A stretch of 64,000 nucleotides of DNA from Piromyces finnis (GCA_002104945.1 MCFH01000022.1:1-64000), one strand, 5' to 3'. Positions 38,324 through 51,200 are shown, numbered from the stretch's first letter. Translations and numbers: made by a program. Notes: a model not told the origin generated them from the sequence alone.

Positions 38324-41300
38324 TTATTTAGCTTTATCCTTTTCTTCTTTCTTTGCAGATTTGATCTTCCATGCCTTTTTAAAATCATTATCCTTAATCT
38401 TCTTACTGGAGTAAATTGTTCCGATAATTACAGCAGCCATTGTAATAACTAAAATTGGTTTATTAAAGGAATCACTTAATATATCAAAATTATTAGATGG
38501 TGAACGACGAGTTAAGAAAATATCTAAACCATAAGCAGCCACTAAAGAAGTAGACTCTAAATTAGCTGGATTACTTATAATTGCTTCAATACCAGTAACC
38601 TATTTATATAAAAATAAAAAAAATTAAAATAAATATCTAAACTATATTCAAAGTATTTATAATAATGAAAATTATAAATTTTTTAAATTATTAACTTACT
38701 GGTAAATTATAAGAAATAATGGACTTTGGAGTAATTGGAATACCTGGGCGATATTGAATTAAGCCTTCTTGTTTGTCTTCATTAGTTAATGGAGAAATCT
38801 TTCTTCTAGCATTTAAGAATACAGAGTGAATACCATATAATTCATTATTATCGAGACTAACTATTTATTATAATGATATAATAAAAATGAGTAAATTAAA
38901 TTAGTAAATAAATTTTAATTTATTTATTTTCTACATTTTTTTCCAACGAAAATACAAAGATAAAGAGCTTTTTTTTTATTTTATTACCAATAACTTCGCG
39001 GTTAGCAATACCATTACGAGTAGTAGTTACACCAATGGAAGTAATAGCATTATCAAGGATGTATGCCTTTGAAACAATATATGGTTGAAGATAGTTATAA
39101 GAAGTAAATTCTTGGCTGTTTTTTTTTTATATTTTCATTTTTAATAATAAAAATTAATATTCATTAGAACTTTCTTTTATTTATATATTATACAATATAT
39201 ATATAATGAAATTACTTTGTGTCCTTTTGGTTTTCAATTTCATTTTCATATAATTCAAAAACAACAATTTGAGAACCTTTCTTAATATTCTTTCTAAGCT
39301 TCTTAGTTTCTTTATCTTGTTCTTCAGTGGTAAGTGGAGCACCATGATTCCAGAATGTGCATATAATCATATTTTCATATTGAACAATTTTTGGTTTCAT
39401 AATTGTAGTTTCACCTCCACCTTCATAATATGAATGATGAATAATTGATCCTTTAACTGTATCAATAAGATATACAGTTAAAATAGAAGTATATATTTCA
39501 TCTGGTTTGATAGTAGCAACAGCTAAAACATTTGGATTTAAATATTTATATAAAACATTGCGATTACCGAGAACTTTTCCTAATGAAGCAACATTATCTA
39601 TAAAAAAAAATATTAATCTTCAGAAAATAATTATTTTCTAAATCTTATTCATCTAACTTAATAATTATATTAATTACCATATGGCTCTTTGAAACCATAT
39701 GAAACAATAATTTCATCTTCTGGAAAAACTTTTTTATATAATAAATCAATTTGTGGTTTCTATATTGAATGCAATAATATATAATTAAATATTTAAACCT
39801 ATAAATATATATATTTATAATTGATAATGTTTACCTTTTCATCATTAATATATAACTTGTAACCTCTAATAGTGTTTCCTTCAATTTTATCATTTAAGTT
39901 AAAGAAAATTGGTTTTTCCTCCTCTTTAATAGTATCTAAAATCTCTTGTGTTGATGGATAAAATTCAACCTTGAAATTTCAATAAAAATAATTATAATTA
40001 TAATTTGATGAGTAAATAAAAATTAAAAAAATATTAATAATATAAAATAATAAAAATATATATTTTTATTGACTTCATTTTCGGATTTAATAATAGCGGT
40101 AATTCTAATCTTATCTTGCTTTTCATTAATAGAAAGACGGAAAGTTTGTAAAAGCTTGAATGGATATTTCATAGAAGATGGAATATTTTTATTTGTGTAA
40201 TTAAAATCTTCACCTGTAGTAGCATCTATACTGAAAATAGCAGTATGTTCCTAAACATTAATAACAATTTAAATGCTTAATTATTATTTTTTCATTTCTA
40301 GAAATAATAATATTTATATATATATTACTTCGTCATTATCATTAAAAGTAGCAATAGCAGCAACAACTGGTGGATATTGAACAGCACTTGAACGAATATT
40401 AGATAATTTTATTCCTTCAAAGCCATCAATGTCCTTACCAATAAAACGTGTCCAAACAGTTTTCTTGGTTAGAGTTTCTATACAAATAAGTTTTCCTTTC
40501 TTTGTATAGAATAAAAGAAGTTGACGGAAGCCATAAACGTCACGCTTTAAAATATCTTCAATACCTGAATATTCTTTTTTATTTTTTCCAAAAATTTGAT
40601 CCTATAATATATATACAAATATATATTCATAAATATTTAATATATGTTAATTAATTTATTAAAAATAATAATAATAGTACCTTAATAGAAGTAAATTGAT
40701 ATTGAATTCTTGAGGTTATTTGAGTAAAAATATTGGAACTATTGACTATATAATATTTATTATTTAAAAATTCATGTTTTATATTATTAATTATTTATTA
40801 TACAGTTAGCTATTTAAATTTAATATTCAAACTTTAATACTAACCAATAGCTTCTGGAATATTTTTTGTAATTTCAGGTAAGGATATAAATTTTAAGTCA
40901 ATAATATTAGCTAAAGATTCTTCACGGTCCCAAACTATATTTTCTTCTTTGTAAAGATGAATTGAACCATCTTGAGTAACGGTAAATATTCTGTATAAAA
41001 TAGTTCCATCTCTCTTCCTATAAGAATCTAAAGAAACCTAGCATTTTTGTGAGTAGATGAAAAAAAGGTTATTATAATATTATATTAAATTCAATTTTAT
41101 ATTAATAAAATTTTTTATTTAATAATTAACGTTTTTTCATATCATATTTACCTTTACAATTCTACCATTATTGGTAAATTTATTTTTAATTTCAAAAACT
41201 TTAATAGTTTCTTTAGTATTAGCATTAATAATTTCAACAAGTGAGGAATTCTAATAATAGTTTATAAAATCAATATATTGATATATTATAATATAAAAAA

Positions 41301-42950
41301 TATATATACTTAATAATAATTACATTATTGGAAATTGTAGTTTTTGAAACATAAATATCTTTATCATTTGTGAATACAGAAATAATACCATCTTCAACAC
41401 TCTACAAAATATTTTTTAAAAAAGACATTAAATAAATATTTATATTAAATAAATTTTATATTTAATCTCATACTTCAAATGATTTTAATTCTTCAATTGA
41501 GTTATCATTTATCTTGACTAAAATATTCTTATTATTATTAATCTCTACAATAAATAAATCACCATTTACGTGAACTAATTCTTTTATATCCTATAAAAAA
41601 ATTATTAAATATTTATATTAATGTTCTACTTATTTTTATAATTATAATTATAATTATTATTATTAAGTAGAAAATAAAGTATTACTTTATAAATTAATGA
41701 CTTTGCGAATTCCTTATTAGACTCAATAGAATATATTTTACCTTCAAAATCCTTTATAATTAAATTCTTACCAGTAAAGAAAGCATTGGATATTTCAAAT
41801 TTAACACTGGAAATAGATTTTTCATTAACAATCCTTCCATTATTATCAATAATAGTTACAATAAGTTGATCTTTTTTGTTCTTGCCAGCTATTACTATTT
41901 CATTTAGTTGTTCATTGTAGAATAATTTCGAATAGTAACTTTAAAATATTTGATAAATATATTATTTATTGTTGAATTTTTTAACAAAAAAAATAAGTTT
42001 TCCCTTTTTTTCTTAATAATATAAATATATTTCATTTTTATATGATTTAATAAATATTATTTACTTGTCATTTAATTGATATTTTCCTTCTTGACTTTTG
42101 GTTAAATTGTTTATCTTAAGGACAGTTTTACCACGAACTAAAGCATAGATGTAATTATTATGAACTAGTATATCACCATTTTCAATATTTTCATTAGAAC
42201 CTTGTTCAAGAATATATTCTCCAAATAAATAACCATTTTGACCATTCCAAATACGAACATTAGAAGTCTTTGATTCTGAAAGAGAAATAATGTCTTTATA
42301 ACAATAATAATAATTATTATTATATGAAAAAAATATTAGTAAAATTTATTAACTTTATACGATTTATTTGGTTTATTTTTAAATTGATTTGAATAAAAAA
42401 CATTTTTTTACAATTATCGAAAGGTGCAAGATTAATGAGTTTTTCATCAGGCTTTAATACTTGTCTCCAATCTTTTTTTTTTTTTTTTTACAAAAATGTA
42501 TTATATATAAATAATAAAAAAATGAAATTTACGTTAAAAAAAATATTTATTTATTTATCTATCTATTTTAAATAATTATTGTTTTCTTTTACTGATAGTA
42601 TTGGCTCTTAAATTTAAGTTAGCGATAACATTTTTTTCTGTACCAACAATTAAATTTGATCTTCCAACTATTTTTTGGAAATATGAAATTTTTGGAGTAC
42701 CAACAAGTGCTTGATACCTAATAATAACATTAAATATAGAAATATTAAAATTCAATTTGCTTCATTATACAATAGCTAATGTAGATATTTTATTAAAAAA
42801 ATAATATAAATATAATTAAAACTATAATATATATTATTATAACATATACCAATCAATAACACCAGCTTGATCTTTATAAATTGCAAAAACATTGTTAACA
42901 AACAATAAAATCGAAAAAAAAATTAAAGATAAATATTTATTTTTATACAT
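38324..42950 (-). CDS. EMC1: ER membrane protein complex subunit 1 (EMC1)
   Basis: Large lumenal scaffold of the EMC insertase. Eighteen minus-strand exons (42950-42850, 42717-42593, 42471-42412, 42293-42065, 41938-41686, 41590-41474, 41401-41324, 41250-41152, 41037-40845, 40745-40681, 40601-40329, 40250-40074, 39969-39835, 39759-39678, 39597-39216, 39115-38988, 38860-38700, 38599-38324) join in phase to 977 residues (human 993). There is an N-terminal signal peptide (LIFFSILLFVNNVFA), beta-propeller region, WDREESLA, 'ILKRDVYGFRQL', LGNRNVLYKYLNPN, 'GLDIFLTRRSPSNNFDIL', one C-terminal membrane helix (LVITMAAVIIGTIY) and a Lys-rich cytosolic tail. The intron after exon 12 has an unusual GTCAAT donor. 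The assignment is very secure. Confidence 0.95.
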
Positions 42951-43254
42951 CTTTCTATTATGTATGAATTATTGATATGTTATAATTTATGAAGTTATTA
43001 TATATATATTTAGAAAGAAAAAGAATTGTTTAGTTTTATGATTACTTTAATTTATATATAGAAAAAAAATAGCAATAAAATTACAATTGAAATTTCATAC
43101 ATTTAATATATATTTAGGAAATTATTATAGATTTTAAGAATATTAATTTTTTTTTTTTTCATATATTTTTATACATAGAAACTTTAACATTACATTATTC
43201 ATTATTGTATTCCAACAGATATTATACGTGAATTCTTTAAATTTATATGAATTA

Positions 43255-43287
<33 letters not shown>

Positions 43288-44760
43288 AATATTACTATTA
43301 TGATTTGTTTCTTTTTTTTTTTTTTCTGAATTAGATTTAATTTATTTATTTGTTTTTTATTGTTCTTGTTGTTTTAAATTATATTATTCAATATATATTT
43401 TATCTTCTACAAATAAAGGCTAAATACATTTATTACTATAATTAATAAATTGTGTGTGCAGTTGTTATTTAAGGATATAAATAGTTTATTTACTTTAATT
43501 ACTAATAATTTAATTAGTAATTCATATTATTATAACTTAAAATTACCTTTTTTTTTTTTTTTTTTTTTTTAATTTTATTTTTATAGAAAAGAAGAAAGCA
43601 ATAAATATATTATTGTATATTAAGAATTTTACAAGTATATATCATAAAATGTTAAAAATTAGACTAATAATATATAATATTGAGTGGAATATTAACAAAT
43701 TAATTTAATTAATTATTTATTTAGTTTACTTATTTATTTATTTATATATTCACTATTTCTTATTAATAAAATATTTGATCCTTCGTTTTTATTGGTTAAT
43801 TATATATAATATAATATCTTTGTATAATAAAAATGTAACAATAACCAATAGTTATTTAAATGTATACATATTATTCAAAATTAATGTATAATGTATAACA
43901 ATATATAATAAGAAATAATTAAACAAAAAACTATTTTTTGAAAACCTGAAGCGTTGAAATTCTAAAAATGAAACTGAATATAGAATGTATTATAATATCT
44001 GTAGGAGTACCAATTTAGAATAATAATTATTTTAATTCTATTAAGTTGTAATTATAAAATAAAAAACTAAATTAGACATTAAATAGTAGTTAAACGTTTA
44101 CAAATTTATAGTATATGTTATAATTTTTAACTGTATTATATAATAATTTATTAAATTTATTAAGTATAAATCAATATAATAAAATACTATATATTAATAA
44201 TTAATAATAAATTGATGTATTATTAATTTTTTTATTAATAATTTCATATTAATTTGTATAATGATTTATCAAATTACGTTACAATAAAATTTTGTTATAA
44301 ATAACTTTAATCAATAATAAATAATAAAAAATTTTCAGAATCTTAATTATTAATAAAATAGTAAAAAATAGAAAAATTTAGAAAAATCAAATAGTTTAGT
44401 AAAATAATTATAATATTACTTTTATAATTTTTATAAAAGTAATATTATAATTATAAAAATCAGATTTCAAATAAACATTACTTTTGAAATAATTAATACT
44501 TTATTTATCAATAAATTTATATAATAATAACTCTTGATTTCTCAAAAGAGAATCAAGATTATTCTTTTATATTAATTTAATACATTTTACATGGATTGGT
44601 TAAAGTGATACAACTAAATTAATGTATCTAATTAATGTATTAAATTAATGTATTTAAATAATAAATAATAAATATTAAAACTACTAATTAATAGGTGTGA
44701 AAAAAATTTATTTTATAAATAATTTTATTAATAAGGTTAATAAAGAGAAGAAAAAGTTAC
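42951..44760. other. Intergenic AT-rich DNA left of the retrotransposon island
   Basis: Upstream flank of EMC1. Contains T runs (43258-43283, 43553-43570), no gene, and a near-perfect hairpin at 44404-44454. From about 43930 the base composition is slightly more mixed and may be old mobile DNA, but nothing is recognisable. Confidence 0.6.
44404..44454. repeat. 24-bp inverted repeat with 3-base loop
   Basis: Arms 44404-44427 and 44431-44454 are exact reverse complements (core TATAATATTACTTTTATAA). About 350 bp from the LTR at 44761; it may be a relic of a short inverted-repeat element. Confidence 0.85.
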
Positions 44761-45851
44761 TGTAACAACGCGAGAGACTCAGTTTAACACAACACTAATT
44801 AACTATTGTTTGTATTAATAGTATATTTTATTAATAAAATAAATTAACCTTAGAAATAATTTATAAATATTCTTATTTAATGTAAAAGTTTTATACTTTA
44901 AAACAGATTATAAAATTTTACAATAAAACAAAAACACAAAAAATAAAAAAATACAAAATAAAAAAATCTTTTAAAACTTCTCTTTTATTAATCTTATTTA
45001 GTTATTAACTAAAGTATAGTCAATAACAATTACATCGTTTAATTACGAAATTTTACATGTATTTATATTTTTTGTAAAATATATTTTAATATACTATTCT
45101 ATTTAATTATACATATATTCAATATAAAATAAACAAAACTAATTTAATACTAATTTAATTAAATAATAAAATAATAAAATAATAAAACTAAACTAAAACT
45201 AATTAAATACACTTTTGATTCAATTTGAGTAAACTACAAATAGAATACAGTCCATGTATTACCTATATATTAATTAAATATTAACAATACTATTTATTAT
45301 ATATTTACTATTAAAAAATGCTAATTTAAAACTACGCTAAAGCTATTAAACTAATTTTAATTAAATAAAAACTTTTTTAAGATTTAATTTGAATATTTAA
45401 AATATTTAAATTTAATTATCCATTAATTTAAATATTTATCCAAAATTCATTCTTAACTTTGATATTTTAAAATTAATCTTTATTTTCCATAAAATTTATA
45501 TAATAAATTTTATAAATAATTTTTCATTAAAATATCAAAATTATTATTTAATAATTATTAAATAATTTAAAGGTATTTTTTATATCTTTACATTTAATAA
45601 TTATGAATAAACATCATTCATGTTGATTAGTAAGTTCAAGTATTTAAATAAAAAAAGAAGAAATAGAAATAGACAAATATTATGGATTAAATATAGCAAT
45701 TGCTATATTTAATCCACAATATAGAGAACCCAGAGTCAAACACATGACAAGTAGGTCAGCGTCCAATAACCAATAACCTGACGGGGAAGTCATCTTGGGA
45801 AACCCCGAAATACAATTTCTTGGAAAAGGTACAAAACCTTTATACGTTACA
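44761..45851 (-). mobile_element. LTR of a second retrotransposon family (probable 3' LTR, minus orientation)
   Basis: A 1091-bp segment bounded by TGTAAC (44761) and GTTACA (ending 45851), the TG...CA form of an LTR. On the minus strand it is immediately preceded by AGAAGGAGGGCAT, a polypurine-tract-like primer site, so it reads as a 3' LTR with a few tens of bases of internal sequence before it is cut off near 45889. It contains a perfect 34-bp palindrome at 45683-45716. No second copy is in the window, so the ends rest on the terminal motifs and the adjacent purine tract only. Confidence 0.55.
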
Positions 45852-45863
45852 ATGCCCTCCTTC
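45852..45863 (-). other. Candidate polypurine tract
   Basis: Minus-strand AGAAGGAGGGCA directly before the LTR start; in LTR elements this purine run primes plus-strand DNA synthesis. Its adjacency to TGTAAC supports the LTR call. Confidence 0.5.
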
Positions 45864-45889
45864 TAATGTCGGATTTCAGACGACATTGA

Positions 45890-46043
45890 ACATTTATATT
45901 ATATTATAACTATTTATTTCTTATATATTATTATTTAAAACCTACACTAAAATCTTAATTATTAATAAATATTTAAACTATAACTATTTTTAGTAAAATA
46001 CAATTGGCAATTCAAATTAAGTATTATTCAATTTGAATATGTG
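45890..46043 (-). mobile_element. Inverted chromovirus LTR fragment, duplicate piece
   Basis: About 154 bp that repeat 46229-46382 almost exactly (both contain CTATAACTATTTTTAGTAAA and end at AATATGTGCC). It is an internal segment of the chromovirus LTR in reverse orientation, joined directly to the start of the next inverted LTR at 46046. Confidence 0.8.
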
Positions 46044-46045
46044 CC

Positions 46046-46510
46046 TGTAATGTTGAATGCTGAAAGAATACATTAGGATATCTATTCTATTACAATAACA
46101 CAAAAATTTGAAAAATAAAATAAAAAATTGTTTTATAAAATATCTTTTATTATAATAGAATTTTAATAATAACAATTACATCGATAAAATGATGAAAAAT
46201 ATCTTCTATTTATATTTTTCCTAAATACATTTATATTATATTATAACTATTTATTTCTTATATATTATTATTTAAAATCTACACTAAAATCTTAATTATT
46301 AATAAATATTTAAACTATAACTATTTTTAGTAAAATACAATTGGCAATTCAAATTAAGTATTATTCAATTTGAATATGTGCCCATGTATTATTGATATAT
46401 TAATCATTTATTATTTATCTATTTCTATAAAAAAACAATACTAAAACTAGGGATTTAAATTGAGAATATTAATTTACTTGTTAAACATTAAAAATAAATT
46501 AATAATTTAT
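46046..46510 (-). mobile_element. Inverted chromovirus LTR, left part (split by insertion)
   Basis: Reverse complement of the last roughly 465 bp of the 607-bp chromovirus LTR. Its first 50 bases are diverged and the rest is nearly identical. The missing remainder is at 52787-52931 on the far side of the full element, so this LTR was split by the later insertion. Confidence 0.85.
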
Positions 46511-46513
46511 TGT

Positions 46514-46584
46514 AAAGATATCAAACGCCTCTGTTTGATATCTTTAATGTAACTTAAGCCACAAGTATTATTGTTTAAGTTACA
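46514..46584. repeat. Two adjacent hairpins at the U3 end
   Basis: Hairpin 1 has 13-bp arms AAAGATATCAAAC and GTTTGATATCTTT with a 6-base loop. Hairpin 2 has 10-bp arms TGTAACTTAA and TTAAGTTACA. The only difference between the two LTRs falls in the loop of hairpin 1. Confidence 0.85.
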
Positions 46585-46947
46585 CAAATTATATTCAGAA
46601 AAAGAAAATGAGACATAATTTATTTATTAATAATTAAAGTTTAAAACAAAATAAATTATTAATTTATTTTTAATGTTTAACAAGTAAATTAATATTCTCA
46701 ATTTAAATCCCTAGTTTTAGTATTGTTTTTTTTATAGAAATAGATAAATAATAAATGATTAATATATCAATAATACATGGGCACATATTCAAATTAAATG
46801 GTACTTGATTTGAATTGCCAATTGTATTTTACTAAAAATAGTTATAGTTTAAATATTTATTAATAATTAAGATTTTAGTGTAGATTTTAAATAATAATAT
46901 ATAAGAAATAAATAGTTATAATATAATATAAATGTATTTAGGAAAAA

Positions 46948-46955
46948 TATAAATA
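46948..46955 (+). promoter_or_regulatory. TATA box in the chromovirus LTR
   Basis: TATAAATA, 35 bp before the predicted RNA start at 46983. The match between the TATA distance and the independently placed self-primer supports both calls. Confidence 0.6.
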
Positions 46956-46982
46956 GAAGATATTTTTCATCATTTTATCGAT

Positions 46983-46993
46983 GTAATTGTTAT
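46983..46993 (+). promoter_or_regulatory. Predicted RNA 5' end and self-primer
   Basis: GTAATTGTTAT is the exact reverse complement of the 11 bases that follow the 5' LTR. In Tf1 and relatives the first 11 bases of the RNA fold back, are cleaved and prime minus-strand synthesis. Here the complement continues for exactly 11 bases and then fails. Confidence 0.65.
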
Positions 46994-47117
46994 TATTAAA
47001 ATTCTATTATAATAAAAGATATTTTATAAAACAATTTTTTATTTTATTTTTCAAATTTTTGTGTTATTGTAATAGGTTAGATATCCTAATCTATTCGGTT
47101 TAGTGTCTGACTTTACA

Positions 47118-47128
47118 ATAACAATTAC
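47118..47128 (+). other. Primer-binding site, self-complementary type
   Basis: ATAACAATTAC begins at the first base after the LTR. It does not start with TGG, so a tRNA 3' end is unlikely to pair; instead it pairs fully with 46983-46993. Confidence 0.65.
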
Positions 47129-47585
47129 CTAAAAGAAGAGTAACGAATACGTTAGGGTATCAAGAAGAACTTTTGGAGAACTCTACTTGAAGGAATAGAA
47201 GAAATTTAAAAAAAAAAATTCTAGGGCTACCTGAGGAAGATTATCAAGAACTTTGGAACATTCTGCCGGACTACAAGAAGATTTTAATCTGTCGGAACAT
47301 TTTTCAAATATTTTACACTGTAAGGGCTAATATTACGGCTGAAACTTGGAACTAACATTAGTTGATAACTTGTTCGACACTGTAATTATACAGAGAGAGT
47401 CTGTAATAACTTATTAACTTATTGTTAGAAGACGAAAATTTTAGTTAAAAAAAAATATATATTACTTACTTGGAATAATAGTAAGAAACACGCGTTTTTA
47501 TTTTTTTTAAATTTTTAATTCTCTGTGTTTTGAATTAGAGTTGGAGGAATTAATTAATACTTTTGATAATTTAAATTTAGAAGGA

Positions 47586-48242
47586 ATGGAAGCAAGAGGT
47601 GGTGGTTCTTCAGTAAATTCAGGGAACATTATTAATGCTCCCCCGTTGTTTACTGGTAGACATAGAGATTTAGATGGGTTTTTAACTAGAGTAGAATTGG
47701 TATTTCGAACTCGACCGGCACTGTACAATACAGATCGCGTCCGGGTTGATTTCGTTATTTCCTACTTCTCTGGTAGACCCCTGGAGTGGGCATCATCACT
47801 TATGAGGAATAATAGTAATGTATTGAACCGTTATGATGAATTTATAGATCGACTCAGGGCTAATTTCGGTAGTGATCGATATGACACCGTTGTTGCAAAC
47901 GGTAAACTCGATAACATTAGACAAAGAAAACTTGGTCAAGTAGTTGATTATATCACCGAGTTTCAACGAGTTAGCCAAAATTCTAGCTTCAACGAAAGTG
48001 CTAAGATCTATATGTTTCTGAAAGGTTTAAATCCATTACTCAGAGAAAAATTGGCGTTCGTTGAAACAAACCCATCATCTTTGGAACAGTTAATATCTTC
48101 AACCATATTAGTTGAAGATATGATGAAAAGGAATTCTTTGAGTGAATTTTATTTTAATAATAGAAGGGCTAATGATCCTATGGATGTTGACGTTTTTAGA
48201 ATTAGTGCTGAAAAGAAGCGTAAACGTTTCGTAAACATTTAA
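47586..48242 (+). CDS. Gag capsid region of the chromovirus, ends at premature TAA
   Basis: Retrotransposon Gag-type capsid, 218 residues from ATG 47586. The frame is open from 47511 but has no earlier ATG. Core: PPLFTGRHRDLDGFLTRVE, 'VISYFSGRPLEWASSLM', 'FIDRLRANFGSDRYDTVVAN', 'VDYITEFQRVSQ' and 'YMFLKGLNPLLREKLAF', the usual Ty3 Gag helices. The TAA at 48240-48242 lies between capsid and the CCHC zinc knuckle. The same frame continues open for 3.4 kb, so this codon is the only in-frame block to a single Gag-Pol. Confidence 0.88.
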   Translation: MEARGGGSSVNSGNIINAPPLFTGRHRDLDGFLTRVELVFRTRPALYNTDRVRVDFVISYFSGRPLEWASSLMRNNSNVLNRYDEFIDRLRANFGSDRYDTVVANGKLDNIRQRKLGQVVDYITEFQRVSQNSSFNESAKIYMFLKGLNPLLREKLAFVETNPSSLEQLISSTILVEDMMKRNSLSEFYFNNRRANDPMDVDVFRISAEKKRKRFVNI

Positions 48243-51200
48243 GGAACTAGTAATAATTATGATAAAAGCCCGAGAACATTTGAGGAAGAAAGGAAAAAGG
48301 GGGTTTGCTTTTTGTGTAAAAATCCAGGGCATTTTAAATTTAATTGTCCAAACAGAGTAAAACCCAAGAAAGTTTTTAGAATTATTAAGGAAAAAACCCC
48401 TAAAATTGTTGAATCAAAAATTTACAAAGTAGGAGTAATGAATAAAAAAGATGATTTGAACTTCATTGACTTTTATTTAAGTACTAATGAGGTTCCTGAA
48501 GCAAAAATTAAGGTGTTGATTGATTCTGGTTCTGAGTTAAATTTTATTAACCCGGATATTGCTAAGAATCTCGGTATTAAATTTGAGAATGTTGACCCAT
48601 TCCGTGTTTCCGGGGTCAATGATGGAATTTCAAGAGTCTGGGAAAAGTCGGAGAAATGTATGTTAAGATGCAGGAACCACAACGAAGTTATTCAATTGTA
48701 TGGTTTAAAGGTTCCTGGAGTGGATGTTATTCTTGGATTACCTTGGATCAAAAAGCACAATCCTGAAGCTTTTTATGATCCTAAGAAAATTGCTTTTAGT
48801 TCAGGTTATTGTGCTAGACACTGTAATCATGGAAAAAGAAAAAGGAAGCAAAGAAAGAAGTCTCAAAAAGGCCAACTGGATCATGACGTCCTTGACCGAA
48901 GTCTAACAAAAAAAGTTAAAACTGACTCTACAACTCCTTTAAAAAATCCTAAAGAAAAGGAGTATGTTAAAGGCCGCCTGGTAAGAACTATTAACGAAGA
49001 AGATGATAATGAAGATGAATTTATTAATAAAAAAGTTAAATGTATTGTAACAAAAATTAATGAAATATGTAATAATGATAATGAATCATGTAATAATAAT
49101 AATAATAATAATAATGAAAAAGATATTAATAAAGATAGATTGGTCGCCGTACCAACCCAATATTTAGAATTTAGTGAAGTGTTTAATGAAAAAAATTGTG
49201 AAGTGTTACCTCCTCATAGACCTTATGATTGTGAAATCAAACTTAAAGATGATTCGACTTTATTTTATGGACCTTTGTATCCATTAACTGAAGTTGAAAG
49301 AGAGGAACTTAAAAAATATATTGATGATAATTTAAATAAAGGTTTTATTAGGAAATCATCGTCTCCTGCTGGTGCCCCAATTTTATTTGTTAAAAAGAAG
49401 GATGGCTCCCTAAGACTTTGTATCGATTATAGAAAGTTGAATGATATTACCATTCGTAATTCATATCCTTTACCTTTAATTAGTGACCTTTTGGATAGGG
49501 TGAAAAATGCTAAGATTTTTACTAAATTAGACCTTAAATCCGCCTATAATCTTGTTCGTATTAAAGAAGGTGACGAATACAAAACGGCTTTTCGTACTAG
49601 ATATGGCCATTTTGAATATTTGGTTATGCCTTTTGGATTAAAGAATGCACCTGCAACTTTTCAACACTTCATTAACGATGTTCTTAGTGACTATTTGGAT
49701 AATTTTGTTATCTCATATATTGACGATATTCTTATTTATTCTAATAATATCGAAGAACATCATGAGCATGTTAAAAAGGTACTTAAGAAACTACTTGAAA
49801 ATAATCTTTATGTTAAATTAGAAAAATGTGAGTTTGATGTTGAGAAAACCACTTTTCTTGGTTATGTCATTTCAAAGGATGGATTGCAAATGGATGAGAA
49901 TAAAATTAAAGCAATTCTCGATTGGCCGGTTCCCAAGAATGTTAAAGAGGTTCAGTCTTTTATTGGTTTATGCAACTATTACAGAATTTTTATTAAAGAC
50001 TTTGCTAAAATTGCAAACCCTCTTCACAAACTCACTAGAAAGAATGTTGCTTTTAACTGGGTGAAAGAAGATCAGGACGCTTTTATTTTATTAAAATCTC
50101 TGTTCACGTCAGCTCCTATTCTGAAACATGCGGATAGTAATAAACAATTTATTGTAGAAACTGATGCTAGTAATTATGCTGTCGGTGCTATTCTCTCTCA
50201 AGAATTTGATGGCAAATTACATCCTATTGCATTTCTTTCTAAAAGTTTGACGAGTTGTCAAAGAAACTATCCTATATATGACAAGGAACTTTTAGCTATT
50301 GTAATTGCTCTTGAAGAATGGCGTCATTATTTAGAAGGTGCACGCCATCCGTTCATAATTTATACTGATCACAAGAATTTAACATTTCCTAGAAAACCTG
50401 AAATGTTATCTCAGAGACAAATTAGATGGAATTTGTTCTTATCCAGATTTGATTTTAAACTCATTTATAGAGCTGGAAAGAAATCCGGTAAGCCTGATAT
50501 CCTGTCTCGTAGAAGTGACCATTTAGAGAATAATATTAATTCTGATGTTTCTTGTCTTACTATTTCGTTTCATCATAGCGATAACAAACCGTTAATCGAT
50601 TCTATTTTATTAGAACTTAAAAATGACGATTTGTATAATTCTATTGTCCAATTTAAAATGAATGGTTCTGCATGTAATGCACCTATTAAAAATATTGATA
50701 AAGTTATTATTGATAATGAAGGATTTTTGTTATATAATAATCTTATTTATGTTCCTAAATCTCTTAGGACAAGAGTTTTGGAACTTCATCATGATTCTGT
50801 TGCTGCTGGTCATTTCGGTATTAAGAAAACCACTGAACTGATCTCCAGAAACTTTTGGTGGCCAAGGTTTCATTCAGACGTTAAATCTTTTATCAAATCT
50901 TGCGTGACTTGTTGCAAATCCAAAGTCCCCAGACATAAGCCTTATGGATTGTTATCCCCCTTGGACACTCCCAGTAGGCCCTGGTCTGATATTTCTATTG
51001 ATTTTATTGTTGATCTTCCTAAGTCCAGAGATATGACAACTCTCATGGTTGTTGTCGATAGATTTACTAAATTTGCTCACGCCATTCCTTTACGTTGTCT
51101 TCCTACTGCTTCGATTGCTGCTGATGCTTTTATTGCTAATGTCTTCCGTTTGCATGGTCTTCCTGATTCCATCATTTCTGATAGAGGCTCGCAATTTACT

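Larger units (their letters stand above)
46511..47117 (+). repeat. 5' LTR of the chromovirus
   Basis: 607 bp, with TGTAAAG/CTTTACA terminal inverted repeats. U3 opens with two hairpins (46514-46545 and 46548-46584). A TATA box at 46948 and the self-primer segment at 46983 put the predicted R-U5 at 46983-47117 (135 bases). Confidence 0.95.
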
